This document shows positions 13,266 through 25,064 of a stretch of DNA of 64,000 bases, in pieces (position 1 is the first letter of the stretch; the number at the start of each line of letters is the position of its first letter). The stretch is taken from positions 1,488,001 through 1,552,000 of the forward strand of contig JAJQJQ010000048.1 of NCBI GenBank assembly GCA_028622995.1, given 5' to 3'. Made by a program: the position numbers and the translations under genes. The DNA comes from Panagrolaimus kolymaensis. Its lineage: Eukaryota > Nematoda > Chromadorea > Rhabditida > Panagrolaimidae. The notes beneath the pieces are model-generated. The model did not search any database. It was not told where the DNA came from and saw nothing but the letters and a program-made list of their open reading frames with translations.

Positions 13266-14232
13266 AAAAGAAAATTTGCATTATTATTTTTAAGAAATAA
13301 TAAAATTATTAAATAAAAAAGGAATAAATAAAAAGACGTTACCATTTTTAAATCAAAAGGATAAAAATAAAAAATAAAAAATAGATTTTTTAAGGAAATT
13401 TTAATATTTGAGCGTCGCTATAACTTTTTTATTATTGACTCAATCACTAAAACTAACTTCAAATTCGTGATCAGCGACATCAAAAACATAAAGTAAAATG
13501 GTTTTAAGTTGAAATAAATAAATAATTTTAAATTTTTATCTTTTGGTCACCAAATACACCCGAAATACCATTAATGGCTGACATGTAGTCATACCTCCAG
13601 AAGCCCAAATGCATAATGTATTGTTGCCAAAAATGTGTTTTTTGTCCATCTTAATTGTTTTTGACTCCATTTTGGTCAAAAATAATTTATTTTGATATAT
13701 TCCTTTATGACCTTAATAAAGTTTGATATTTTGTGTATCAAGGTTATGCACCTTTAACGAGTCAAATGAATTTCGGAGGTAAAACTATTTTTGACTATTC
13801 CTTCACCGCTAGGAGTAAAATTTCATGGAGAATCCGAATATGTGGGCTGTTTCTTCCCCTGCGATACAAATGTTTTGAGATAAATGAGGATTTATGTAAA
13901 TTTTTACATATTTTTAACTTCAATGTAACCGAATAGAGGGATTTATATGGATACCAATTTTTGTCATCAATATGAAAAATACTCAATTTTATGTGGAAAA
14001 AACGATAATAGAAGAAATTTTTTTATATATTGGTCTTAAAAAATTATTTCGGGTCCTAACGCGAAAGTGACCATATCTCCATATTAAACATATCATCCGG
14101 CCAAATGGAGTTGAAATTCGTGATTTTTGGCCCAAATTGACCCTAGGGATGAAGTTTCGTAAACAGAAAAAGAAATCTTTTGCGCCTGTGCCAGATCAAG
14201 CTCAAAAAGCTTCACTTTCTCAAAAAATGTGT
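13266..14232 (-). repeat. Right terminal inverted repeat
   Basis: About 967 bp, reverse complement of 5914-6871. Outer end reads TGTGT against the TTTATA target copy. It contains a 9-bp insertion relative to the left arm near 14200 (CAAGCTCAAAAAGCTTC). Confidence 0.9.
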
Positions 14233-14238
14233 TTTATA
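14233..14238. repeat. Target-site duplication, right copy (TTTATA)
   Basis: Directly follows the right TIR terminus and matches 5908-5913. Confidence 0.88.
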
Positions 14239-14507
14239 TCATTTCCACATGAATATGCTTCACACGCAATTAAATCCCATATAGCTTGATTAAGAATAAA
14301 CCATTTATAATTACCATTAATTCTTCCAAAAATTGATATCAAAATTATAATGCCAATAAAAATCATGCAAAAATATCCGAAATTATAATAAAATAAAGTT
14401 GCCGCAAATTGCATTAAAAAACAACGAAATTCATCGATATTTGTTATGATTCCGTTATGCACCTTACAATCAAAGATTGTTGTTGCAGTATTAGTTGTTG
14501 CATTCAT
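14233..14507 (-). pseudogene. Seven-transmembrane receptor, 5' part (gene split by mobile element)
   Basis: Start ATG at 14507. Encodes an extracellular N-terminus with N-glycosylation-like Asn sites and two Cys, a first membrane helix (FCMIFIGIIILISIFG), and the start of a second (WFILNQAIWDLIACEAYSCG). The frame then runs into the element's terminal repeat and stops after a few foreign residues (KHIF). The remainder of the gene is at 4959-5907. The six bases 14233-14238 are the right target-site copy. Confidence 0.8.
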
Positions 14508-15305
14508 TTTTTACGACGGTTTTACTACTTTTTTTTAAAGTTAAAAGTAAAAGAAACTTACTTTATATAATCCACTTTTTTAAATAAACTTTGCTTTTTT
14601 TTTTTTTAATCCGCCGCCTCTTTTTTTTTCTTAATATTGTATTTTCTCTTAACCGCTTATTAAAGTTTACTTTATTTTACAATATAAAACATGTTATCAA
14701 AATAATTAAGTGTTAACATGGCCTTATTCCTTGCCCACATTGTATGTATTATTTAGTTTTTAATTTGGTATTAACAAATTTTGTACTTTATACTTTTTAA
14801 CAAAATAATAGTGGGTTGTTTTATAAAAAAATCAATGAATGACAGTAAGCAATTTTCTCCAACAATTTTTTTCTTCCCAAAAACAATAGCAAACTCTTGA
14901 ATCAAAAAGAAAGAGGATTTGTAAAAACAAAAAACAAAAAATGTAATTGATTGATTTTTTGGTATTGCTGGCTTTTTGTTTCCATTTTCATTAATATTTC
15001 TTGACTTTAGATTTTCTCTTTTTATTAGTTCGATTGGTTTTTGCACAGTCAAGTTTGTCATAAAAATGGTTTATCCAAAATACCCTCCAAAACACTTAAT
15101 CCAAAATGATGCCATTTACCTTGAAGGTTGAACCCTTCGGGATAAGAATAAGCAAAACTCAAAAACACTTAAAATTTTATTTGATTTTTTGTTTGAATAC
15201 TTTGGCTATAATTATTGGAGTATTGAATTTTTAGCCAGAGAAAACGGCATTCTAAAATATTCTTTATTCAAACAATTTGTCTCTAGTTAAAAGTCGCATG
15301 CTATT
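14508..15305. other. Intergenic, promoter side of receptor and F-box-like gene
   Basis: The two flanking genes diverge from this stretch, so it should hold both promoters. Poly-T/poly-A runs dominate; no exon or RNA gene was recognised. Confidence 0.4.
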
Positions 15306-16208
15306 ATGGGATTGACGAGTAAAATCGAAATTTCTGAAAATGAAGAAGAAATAGAAAATTATGGATCTTCATATGCTTTTAATCCAAACTTTGATCGTTC
15401 AAATACCGATACTTTTGATTTGCCTCAACATCAAACATTTTCTTTTCCATCCACTTTGATTCATTATATTTCTATAAATCCAAAATCAGCGAAAGGATTT
15501 TCAAAAATTCAAAAAACTTGCAAATATTTTTTTGCTAAAAATAAAATCATCGTTGTTAAAAATGGTGTTACAGCTGAAGGAGATTTTCTCACATGCTATG
15601 GAATATCTTTTGAACTTTTGGATGGGTTTAAATATTGGTTAACTAATTCCATCAATGGTTATGGTGATGGAAATATTATGAAATATATTTATCGATGCAC
15701 TTTCAATACATTTTTATATCGTAACCAAGATTTTACTTTGAATGAATTTAATTTACTTTTGGGTGATGGAAAGATTCGTCAAATTGAATTATCTAATGTC
15801 AATATTTATGATTCTAATGGCGCTTTAGTTACCATCGATAAAATCCTTGAAAAAGTTCCATTTGTTAAAGAATTTAAATATGAATGCGAAAATGAAATTT
15901 TCAATACAAAAACCTTCGAAAACTTGTGTTCTTTGAAGTTCAATTCAAAGCTCCAAGAAATCAAACTCGGAATTTCCAAAATTTCAAATGAAGCAGACTT
16001 TTCATTTTTATGCAAATTTTTCCAAAACAATGCTGCAAATACGTTTGCTTTCCGAATTTCGTTTTACACTGCAGAAAACAAATCAAAATATTTGAAAGAT
16101 ATGAAAAAAGAAATTTTAACTTGGATCAATAAAGATAAACTTTCTGTATTAATCCACAATGAATCAATTGACATTTATAAAGGAAAAAGATTTGGCCATT
16201 TTTTATAA
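15306..16208 (+). CDS. F-box-like protein, nematode-expanded family, copy 1
   Basis: Single-exon frame of 300 aa. Residues ~50-80 (FPSTLIHYISINPKSAKGFSKIQKTCKYFF) resemble a divergent F-box: a proline-led helix, a middle segment and a QTCKYFF block in place of the usual CKxF. The rest has alternating hydrophobic/acidic strands (LSNVNIYDSNGALVTIDKILEKVPFVKEFKY) shared with the copies at 30997-31818, 33458-34318 and the C-terminal half of 28305-30205. F-box proteins recruit substrates to SCF ubiquitin ligases; that role is inferred here only from the weak F-box resemblance. The N-terminus is acidic and longer than in the other copies. No signal peptide. The ATG chosen is the first in the open frame. 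Confidence 0.75.
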   Translation: MGLTSKIEISENEEEIENYGSSYAFNPNFDRSNTDTFDLPQHQTFSFPSTLIHYISINPKSAKGFSKIQKTCKYFFAKNKIIVVKNGVTAEGDFLTCYGISFELLDGFKYWLTNSINGYGDGNIMKYIYRCTFNTFLYRNQDFTLNEFNLLLGDGKIRQIELSNVNIYDSNGALVTIDKILEKVPFVKEFKYECENEIFNTKTFENLCSLKFNSKLQEIKLGISKISNEADFSFLCKFFQNNAANTFAFRISFYTAENKSKYLKDMKKEILTWINKDKLSVLIHNESIDIYKGKRFGHFL

Positions 16209-16492
16209 CTTTTATTTATATTTGCTTTTTTTTTTGACTCTTTTAAATTCAATTTTTTTAATTTTTTGCTTGTTTTTTTTGTTTTGGAATAAATAAATAA
16301 ATGATTTCTGTGTTTTTGGGATTTTTATTGTTTTTTTTGAAATTACAAACAAAATATCAAATAAATAAATATAATTAAAATAGGTTAAATTGTTATTTAA
16401 AAAATATAAAATTAAAAAGGATACAAGTAATAATGTGAATGTGGAAGGCTACTAGCGAAGTAAAAATTAATTATTTTTAAATAATTTATAAG

Positions 16493-19400
16493 TTAGCGTG
16501 AATAAGGATTATATGGTGATTGAAGCTGATGTGGTGGATATTGTTGTTGCTGTTGGGTTTGTTGAGGAGGATTTGAAGGAGGATATTGGGGATATTGAGG
16601 AGGTGGAGCTGAAAACTTTCTTTTAAATACAAGTTTAAAAAATGATAAAATCAATCTTCATTTATTTTTTTAAATTAAATTTCTAAAAATTAAAAAAAAT
16701 AACTTACGTCCATATGGTTGCTGTTGTTGCTGTGGTTGACCATTATAGCCACCAGGAGGATACATTGGTTGTTGTTGCTGCATGGGTTGAAGAGGAATTT
16801 GACCTTGTGGCGGTGGTTGTTGTGGATATCCTTGCATCGGTGGCATCTGTGGTGGAGGCTGTTGTTGTTGATGCCATGGAGCTGTATGAGGACCAGGTGG
16901 TGGAGGTTGAGAGCCATATCCATAATTTTGTGGAGGATATTGTGGCTGTTGGGGCGGCGGGAGTTGTTGAGGATAATGTTGTTGATGTGACTCATGAAGT
17001 GGTGAAAATGGAAGTTGGGATGTTTGTTGCATTAAACTTGGAATTGAATCGGTTGAAGGTCGATGATTTTGTGGAGTTTGAGGGGGCTTGGAAAAAGATG
17101 GAGGAGGATGAGAAACTTGAGCGCTGGCAACTTCATGATAGGCTGGTGGCGGAGAAGGATACAAAGGAGTCGAAGGTGGGGGTGATGGAGGAGGATTATT
17201 TAGTCGTTGGACTCTGTTTTGTGGAGGTCGAGGATTTGTATGGCTGGGGTTATGGTGAGTATTGGCTGATTGGATTATTGGTGGTTTTGAATTTTTATTC
17301 GAATTTTTATTCGCATTTACATTTGGCTTCGATTTTGGTGGTCCAGAATTAAGTGAACTTTGTGAACATGAAACGCTATTATTTTGTTTCTGAATTTGTG
17401 GTTGTTGTTGTTGCTTTGTCAAATTTGAATTCGATACATTCGGTTGTTTTTGTTTTTGCTGTTTCTGCAATGGCTTTGAAGCTTTTGTTGTTGTTTTTGG
17501 TGGTCGCTTCACTGCAGCATTGGCGCCTTTAACCATTAATAATTCAGGTTCTTTAACGAAGCGTTTTTTATACGGCATAGACCGATATTTTTCCAAAAAA
17601 GCAATATAAACAAGCTCGTCACCACTTATTATGATGGAATCGAGATTATTGGTCGTAGCTGTATCATCGGTACTGATACTTTCCAAAACTTGATCAAAAA
17701 CTTGGAAAATATTTTGAAAATAGAAAGCAAAGTAACTGAAAAAATGGTTTAATTTAGTGACAAATATTTTTGCATTTTCGATTGCCAAAAAATTGTTTAA
17801 AAATGTTTTCGCGGTGAGAAATCTAGAAAAAATCTAAAAAAAACTTACTATTCCTTTCCTTTTCCATCAGCTTCATTAAGAATATTATCAAAAAATAATT
17901 CTTTTGATCGATGAAATTCTTCCAAATCGTCGAAGCATTCACATTCCAATTCTTCTTTACTTTCTCCTTTTCCAGCTTTAAAAAGTGAAAGACGAATTTG
18001 AAGTTCGGTGCAATGAATCAAAATATAAAATTTTTCATTTGGAATTTTATATTCTTTTTCGATTCCACAAGCCAAAGTTAATTGCTCATCAACAAATTTA
18101 ATATTTGGAAGATTTGCTAATTTTCCAGCTTTCATATAACTCAATTTTTGAATATCCGTAAAAGTTGAAGGAATAATTAAAATCACAGAATGAATCCCAC
18201 TTTTTTCATTGGCTTTTCGAAGCAATGCAGCTACCACCTCTTCGGAAGATATTTCATGCTCAAAACTCATGGAATTAATTTTGAATACAAATTGTGGATT
18301 GCCTTGAACATATTTCACAATTATATTATTGGTTGTGTTGACATTTGGAGTACTTGGCAATTCCCCGAGATAATTAAAAGCGCCTGAAAATGGATATTGA
18401 TATATGAATTTAATTTTGGCTATCATAAAAGAGAAAAAATCTTAAATTTATTTCTATGTTTTTTCGTTTTTAATTATAAAAAATTTCTGACTGTCTTTTC
18501 CATTATAAGATCAATAAATCCGAAATTTGCGATAGTAAAAAAATTATCTTTACTTACACAAAAAATAGATTTTTTCTGCTATTTTCAAAATAAAATTTAG
18601 CTTTTTATTTTTTTGGTTTCATAATGAAAGTGCTCCAATTTCAGCCATGTTTGTTTGAATTTTTTTCAATCGTAAAAAAATGTTTAATATTTTTTTAAAT
18701 TATTATCTTTTCGAAATCTCAATAACCTGGGGGCAGAGTTATTTACCTTTAACTACGGTTGATGAATCATATTCAACTCCAACTTTAGGAGGTTGACAAC
18801 CATAATCAACTGTTGCAGGAAATGAAGATAACACTGAAAAAATAAAATTGATATTTTCTCTTGTTTTTTAAACCTTTTTTGCATACCATAAGTTTTTGTG
18901 TTATACAAAAAAACCATATCATTTTTAATTGTAATAATTAAATTTGCTTCTTTATCCATATTTTCAGACTTAATTTTAGCCTTTAAATTATTGGCGGGAT
19001 TATTCGAAGCATTTTGATGAAGAATTGACTTTTTAGTTTTCGGAATAGAATTTTTTGGAGGCATTTCATTTTGCAATTGCGGAGTTTTAAAATCAACTGC
19101 CCAAATTCCATTTTTATCCACTTCAATTGTAATAGTAAATTTATTACAATTTGGGAGTTCTCTTTTGGTTGTTGTTGAATGATCGACAATCTAAACTTTT
19201 GAAACTTAATTTTGTTTTTTATATAGATCAAAGCTTAAAAAAAAAGTAAGAAAGCTTTTCGGTAATTTCTAAAAATTTATGCAAGTTTTAAAGAAACTAT
19301 TTTTTACGATTACCCCTTTTTAAGTTTTTTATTTAGAAATTTGCTAGATTTACAAAAAAAAATCTACATAACTCAAATAAAAAAGCATCAAAAATTTGAC

Positions 19401-20664
19401 CGACCAAAAAAATCTTAAAACTTTTGTCGTCTTTTTTTTTCATAAATAACTGATTTTTAAAACTTTCGATCTAATTTGATGAAGCTTACTTACAAATAAA
19501 ATTTCAGATTTTTTAAATAAATTAATTTATTTACCTCTAACATTTTATTATCATCGTTATCCATTTTTTCAACTTCGATATCTTTATTATAGCTAGGTAA
19601 ATTCCACATTTTTCTAACATGATAAATTAATTTTTCGCCTATTCTTAACATAATATCTCGTTCTAGAATAGGTTGGGCATCAAAATCAAGAACTTCTGGA
19701 TCGCCTGCCATTATTCTTGCTTTAATTAAAGCTCCATCTTCTTGCTTCTTTTCAGAATAAACGCAAAGATGAGAATTTTTAAAAACATTTTTAACTGTTT
19801 CTTTTTTCGTTACATGTGTATTTCCATAAATAATTAAATTTGGATCTTTGTTTATTTTTGATCTTCTTCGAATTTCATTGAGAGATTCTTCAGAATCTTT
19901 ATAAAAAAGATCGCAACTAAATTTAGCTTTTTTATGGCCTTTTTCCCATATGTAACATCGATTTCCAACAAATATCCAAATTACATCAGTTTTATTGGGT
20001 TTATAAATTTTTTTATCTGATGTTCGACAAATTAAATCCATATAAATTATTGAACACCAATCAGCTATTTCAACTTTTTGAAATCCTAATTTTTTTCCAT
20101 CTTCAATAAACTTTTTTCTGATTTCACTATCAAACACGTCACCCAAACAAATGCATAAACATCCAAGTGGAGGGCCGTGAAGGAGTAGATTGCCCTTAAT
20201 GCTTTCAAACATTCGATCCACGCCATCAATATCATGGGGGGCAACTGAAAAAAAAATAGATGTCAAAAATAATAATAAAAAATTAATATGGTAGTTGCGC
20301 TAATTATTTTTTATTGATCCAAATTTTGGAACTTTTAGGGTCTAATCACGGAAATACGAAAAAAGAGCTTTCAGAAAGTATTTTTAGAAAATTATGCTAA
20401 TTTAAAAATAGAAAATTCTATAATTTTTATGTGGAAAATTTTTTTTGCCTTCTTTAGTTTTTTGCTCAAGGACCTTTAGAAGCTGGAATGCTACATACTA
20501 TTCATCAAACAAAAATAATAATAATTTACAGTTTTTATTTTCTAATAAAAAATTGAAAACTCACCAACAGGGATATCCTGCTTTTTGTTAACTTTATTTT
20601 CAGTATTATAAGTTACTAAGCTTCCTAATTTTCTGTAACATACAATACCGGCGTGTAAAACCAT
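16493..20664 (-). CDS. Degenerate tandem Hsp70-like protein with Pro/Gln-rich tail
   Basis: Seven exons (20664-20565, 20244-19535, 19190-18887, 18833-18747, 18383-17849, 17735-16708, 16608-16493) join in phase to 959 aa. Residues ~30-270 resemble the second half of an Hsp70 ATPase domain (DPNLIIYGNTHVTKKETVKNVF; ALIKARIMAGDPE) followed by a piece like the substrate-binding beta domain (FTITIEVDKNGIWAVDF). Residues ~370-640 again resemble an Hsp70 ATPase lobe (VILIIPSTFTDIQKLSYMKAGKLANL; LDSIIISGDELVYIAFLEKY). The phosphate-binding GIDLGTT-type motif is not visible in either unit, so ATP hydrolysis is doubtful. From ~650 on it is Pro/Gln/Tyr-rich and low in complexity. This looks like a lineage-specific pseudo-chaperone; the function is unknown. 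The long open frames on the plus strand opposite the tail are shadows. Confidence 0.75.
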
Positions 20665-21844
20665 TTTTCAACAAAAAAAAGATTTACAACGCAGCAAAAA
20701 AATATAATAAAAATCACCAAAAAAAGTGAATTTTAATCAATAAAACCAAACAACCAATTCCACAAACAAAATGAATAGAAAAAACTGACTTTTTTGAATG
20801 CTTTTTCATTTTCTTTTAAGCAGCACCCTTTTTAGAGAGAGAGAGTGCTGGCTTGCTATACAGCTATCAGCGATAGAGTGTTTTTGTTTTATCAATTTTT
20901 TTTTTTCAAAGCTAGCATCTTTTAAAATAAATGTAAACACGCGACTTTTTTTATTGAGGTGAAAGTTTGCGTGTTTTTTTGTAGTTGTTTTGTAAGGTCA
21001 GCAAAAATTCATGGGTACCAAAAAAAAAACTAATAAATGTAAAAATTATGAAAATTAAAAAAGACACTCAAATAAAAATAGAATAAAAATAAGCATAGTT
21101 TTCTCCCAGAAATTTTGATTTCTTTTAAAAGTTTTGTTTTATGAAGAAAAAAAATTCTTTTTGATAAAATAATAAATAGTGAAAATTACAATTTTTTTTA
21201 AAGTTTAAAAATGCTAAAATATTTTCAGATTTTTAGTAAGGGCAAAATAATGGGTTTACCATTCTCTTTCATTACTACTTTTATAAATTGGATTTTGGTG
21301 AATTTTTTTACGACGATTTATAACTAAATTTTTTTTCATGATTTAGCCAAGATTCATTGTTTTAATATGGAAAGAAGCCGTATCATGATAGCCAAAATTA
21401 ATTTATCCCTTTTTTTAAATTGACTAATTTTAAACTTATTTCGTTACCAAAAAAATAAAGCTTTTAATAAAAAAATTCAAAAAAAAAAATGACTAAAATA
21501 AAATCAATAAAAACAAAAATCATTGCTTTTTGAAACAACAATGTTTTTTTTTTCTTCAACTTTTATTCTTCTTTTTTTGATACACTTTCATTTATTAAGA
21601 AAAAAATGTTTAAGAAAAAAAATGCTTGCATCACTTTTTTTGTTGTTATTGTTGCATGTCTGTTCGATTATTTTTTATTGTTTCATTGAAAAAATGTTTT
21701 TATAAATATAAATGAACAAATCCAAAAGTTTATAAGAAAAAACAAATAAATACAAATCCGTGAATTTCAAGAATTAATTATGAATAAAAACAAGTTTAAA
21801 AAATGGATAAAGAAGTGTATCAAAACTTTGATCCCTCTTCAGCT
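20665..21844. other. Intergenic
   Basis: AT-rich, with long A/T runs and a short GA-repeat (AGAGAGAGAG) near 20837. It separates the Hsp70-like start from the CDK8 stop codon. No gene seen; the ORF at 21523-21705 is low-complexity Phe/Leu. Confidence 0.4.
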
Positions 21845-22634
21845 TTAACGAGGTTGTGGAGGTGGAGGCCATTGTTGACCAGGATGCATTTGAGCTCGTT
21901 GTTGTTGTTTCTGTGGTTGCTGTTGTTGCATCATTTGTTGCTGTTGTTGTGGATTCATACGCATTTGCATTTGTTGATTTGGATCTGGAAATTTATTCAT
22001 TTAGCAAAATATAAACTAGTTTTGAAAATATTTATTTTTAGCCAAAAATATGCAAATTTTTAATTTTCAAGTAAGTTTTTCTTTTGAAGAAATTTTTAAC
22101 TAATATAAAAGAAAACTAACGCATAAATCTTTGTTGTTGTTGATGTTGTTGATAATTGGGTGGAGGCATTGGTTGTTGTTGCTGAGGAGGTTGTTGGGGC
22201 TGTTGTTGAGGCAATCTTTGAAATTGTTGTTGCTGAGGCATTTGACCTTGTTGTTGCTGTTGTTGTAAATTTTGCTGTTGTTGTGGTGGTTGCATCATTT
22301 GTGGATGACCCTGTTGTTGTTGTTGAAGAGGCTGTTGTTGGGGTCTTTGATATCCAAATGGTGGCTGCTGTTGGTGTTGTTGCTGGGATTGATTTTGTGG
22401 AGGTTGTTGTTGTTGCATCATATGTTGTTGTTGCGAAGGTTGTGGAGGAGGTCCACCTTGCATTCTTTGCTGTTGCGATGGCTGCTGTTGTTGTTGCATT
22501 GGATTCATTTGGGGTTGATTTTGTGGTTGCTGTTGTTGCGGCTGTTGATAATTATTATTATATGGTGGTGGAGGTATAGGTTGTTGTTCAAGCTTCATAG
22601 ATTGCTGTAAGGGTGGAACCATAGGTAGCGGAAT

Positions 22635-22675
<41 letters not shown>

Positions 22676-24381
22676 GAGGTTGAGGAGGATGCATCATCAT
22701 TGGTTGTTGAGCTCCACCAGGCTGTTGCTGTTGCTGTTGTTGGTTTGGAGGTTGTTGCTGGGGTGGAGGTTTCCGTTCATCCGAATCATCTTGATATTCT
22801 CTAACGGGATATGGAATTTTCATTCCAAAAAACGCATCGGGTGTTGGATAAGGTTCTTCATTAAAATATGGATCTTTCATTGCATCTTCAGCTGTGACTC
22901 GCTTAATTGGATCTATGGTTAAAAGTCTTTCGAGAAGTTTAAAGGTGGAAGTGTCTTGAAGTCGATACTTCGACATATATCCAGAAAGGCTGGATTTTTG
23001 AAAACTAAAAAATTAAGGGTTTTAATATATTTCTGAAATTAGCAAAAAAATGAAAACAAGAACATTATTTTTTTCTCTCAATTCAAAGGCAAAAGCAATA
23101 TTTCGTGTGAAAAAGTGAAACTAAATTTTTTATTTCGAGAGAACCAAAAAATTTCTATTAAAAAAATATTTAACTTTTGCTGTGCTTCTTTTAAATAAAT
23201 TGTAAACTCACGTGGAAGCTTTAAAATCATTATTCAATCGATTATATTCAGGCATCTTTTTTAAATCATGCCAATCATCCGTGCTTGGATAACCCATGAC
23301 ATGAAAAATTCGATGTAATTGTTCTTGATGATATGGAGTGGAAGTTTTGATATCTTCTTCGCGGCAATAAAATATTGGTTCTGCTGTAAGTAATTCAGCA
23401 AAAATACATCCAATCGCCCAAATATCTATGGCTTTGGTATAATGTTTAGCTCCAAGTAATAATTCTGGAGCTCGATACCAAAATGTTACAACTACAGGAT
23501 CTACGTCTGCCAAAGATCGAAGAGGATTATTAAAAATTCTTGCAAAACCCATATCTCCTATTTTTACTCGACCTCTTTCACATGCAGGAGCTTCACCAAC
23601 TACAAGGATATTGGCGGGTTTGAGATCTCTGAAAAAATTTTTTGTTACTTTGGAATATATAAATTTTAGACTAATAAAACAATTTTTTACCTGTGTAAAA
23701 TCCAATTATTATGCAAATATAGTATTCCATCCAACATTTGATACATTAAACTTTTAACCATTCCAGCGGAAACAGAAAATTTTTCTTTATTATTTTTATT
23801 ATTTCTTTGTGATCGATGATATTTAATAATGTGCCATAAATCATGCTCACAATAATCGAATAAAAGCCATACTTTTCGTTGATCTGTGAAAACTCGATTC
23901 AAGCGAATTAGATTTTCGTGTCTAAAAACCAAAGATTATGGCATGGAAAATTTTCATAAAAATGGCACCAAAAAAGTGAAAAAAATGCAAATTTTTAATC
24001 ACAGAAAATCAATAATTAGTTTATTTAATTTTTTATCAAAAAATGGCGCCAAAATAAATAAAAAAAAGTTGTTAGTGAAATCACTCACTTTGGCTCTCTC
24101 AACAACGCAATTTCTCGGCAAGCACTAGTGCTAAACCCTTGGCCTTCAATCAATTTTAAAGCATATTCTTTTTTGGGAAATAATTTATTTTTTGTTTTTG
24201 GAAAAGCTTTAAATACATGTCTAAAAAAATAAAGTTAACTTTAGAGTCGAGTATTCATTTTTAATTTTAAAAAAACAAACCCATAAGTTCCTCGACCAAT
24301 TTTATATCCTTCAAAATCAAATAAAGCTTCAACCTTTTCACGCTTTTTCTCTAATTCGGCAATAAAATCTCGATCAATCAT
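21845..24381 (-). CDS. cdk-8: Cyclin-dependent kinase 8 (Mediator kinase), polyglutamine tail
   Basis: CDK8 pairs with cyclin C, MED12 and MED13 in the Mediator kinase module and phosphorylates transcription factors and RNA polymerase II. Six exons (24381-24281, 24220-24089, 23921-23691, 23628-23212, 23004-22121, 21984-21845) join to 634 aa. Seen in order: glycine loop GRGTYGHVF, catalytic Lys in YALKLIEG, the cyclin-C helix [14 protein letters not shown], the CDK8-specific [22 protein letters not shown], the CDK8/19-specific DMGFARIF in place of DFG, and the APE-type YRAPELLLG. The activation segment and [18 protein letters not shown] are intact. After about residue 380 the protein is almost wholly Gln/Pro/Met-rich to the stop, with a (CAA)n run at 22636-22676. 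The tail is longer and more Gln-rich than in vertebrate CDK8. Confidence 0.96.
22636..22676 (+). repeat. (TTG)n microsatellite coding polyglutamine
   Basis: About 13 near-perfect TTG units on the plus strand, read as CAA glutamine codons in CDK8 on the minus strand. Likely length-variable. Confidence 0.85.
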
Positions 24382-25064
24382 TTTATTAGATATCATTAAA
24401 ATAAAATTGTGCCAAGTCAAGTAGAATAATGTTCATAAAATTAATGGAAGTTGTTTTGGCTTGAAAAAAGAAAACACTTTATTTTTGATTTGGCATCCAT
24501 TTACGTCTGGCCAGAAAGATGGGTAACGCTGTAAAATTTGAATTGCTTGAATTTTTAAATTTGCCAAGTCAAACTTGCCAGATTATTTAATAAGTAATTT
24601 TTTTAGCTTTTAAAATCACAAAAAAATATTAAATTGATAAAAGTGCAAAAGTAATAAAAAAAAATAAAATAAAAGTGCAACAAAGAAGCTTAATTATTCT
24701 TTCTTTATCATCAAAGCTCAAATCCATTAGTGAAAAACACGGTTTTGCTTTCATGTTTAATAGTGCAAAATCACAAACAAGCATGCATTATCGCTGCTAT
24801 ATTTGGCAAAAATTTTCTTTACAAAATTAAAGAAAAAGAAACATGTTTGCCACGTTGCTTTAAAGTTTATAACAAAAAATATTAAAATCAAAGTGCATAT
24901 TTAATTTTTTTTTTCATTGTTTTGAATCCATATTTAAGATGCCCATTGACTTTGATGGGGCATCAGAAGCAGTTTTCTCCAAAAAAAAACTTTTCGCAGT
25001 CATCAAAGTTTTTTCATTTTTTTCTAATCAGCTTTGATTTCAGAAAAAAAAAGTCGTGTTAGCT
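24382..25064. other. Divergent intergenic region
   Basis: Promoter side of both CDK8 (minus) and the cysteine-rich peptide gene (plus). No exon seen. A TTTCAG acceptor-like site at 25042-25043 lies 22 bases before the peptide's ATG. Confidence 0.4.

Larger units (their letters stand above)
5914..14232 (-). mobile_element. 8319-bp DNA transposon with ~960-bp TIRs, inserted in a receptor gene
   Basis: Cut-and-paste type element. Seen directly: terminal inverted repeats 5914-6871 and 13266-14232, starting ACAC(A/G)TTTTTTGA; 6-bp target duplication TTTATA; two genes on the minus strand (a long transposase-like gene 6990-11916 and a short membrane-protein gene 12418-12886). It interrupts a 7TM receptor frame. 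The 6-bp duplication fits superfamilies such as IS3EU or Dada, and the encoded protein fits a DDE-type family widespread in invertebrate genomes; assignment to a named superfamily is inference from memory. No polymerase, ATPase or capsid gene of Polinton type is present. The coding region is less AT-rich than its surroundings. The very high identity of the repeats points to a recent insertion. Confidence 0.9.

Noticed and set aside
5914..14232. Polinton/Maverick identity (6-bp duplication and long TIRs would fit)
   Set aside because: No DNA polymerase B, retroviral-type integrase with chromodomain, packaging ATPase or capsid gene; the element is too short and its main protein is of another type.
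14771..15061. 96-aa minus-strand frame upstream of the F-box-like gene
   Set aside because: AT-rich composition with no recognisable motif; lies in the divergent promoter region.
16714..17352. 212-aa and 90-aa plus-strand frames rich in Val, Asp and Leu
   Set aside because: Antisense shadow of the Pro/Gln-rich tail of the Hsp70-like gene; the frame is open only because CAA/CCA repeats give no stops on the other strand.
22160..22922. Long plus-strand Leu- or Val-rich frames
   Set aside because: Antisense of the CDK8 polyglutamine tail.
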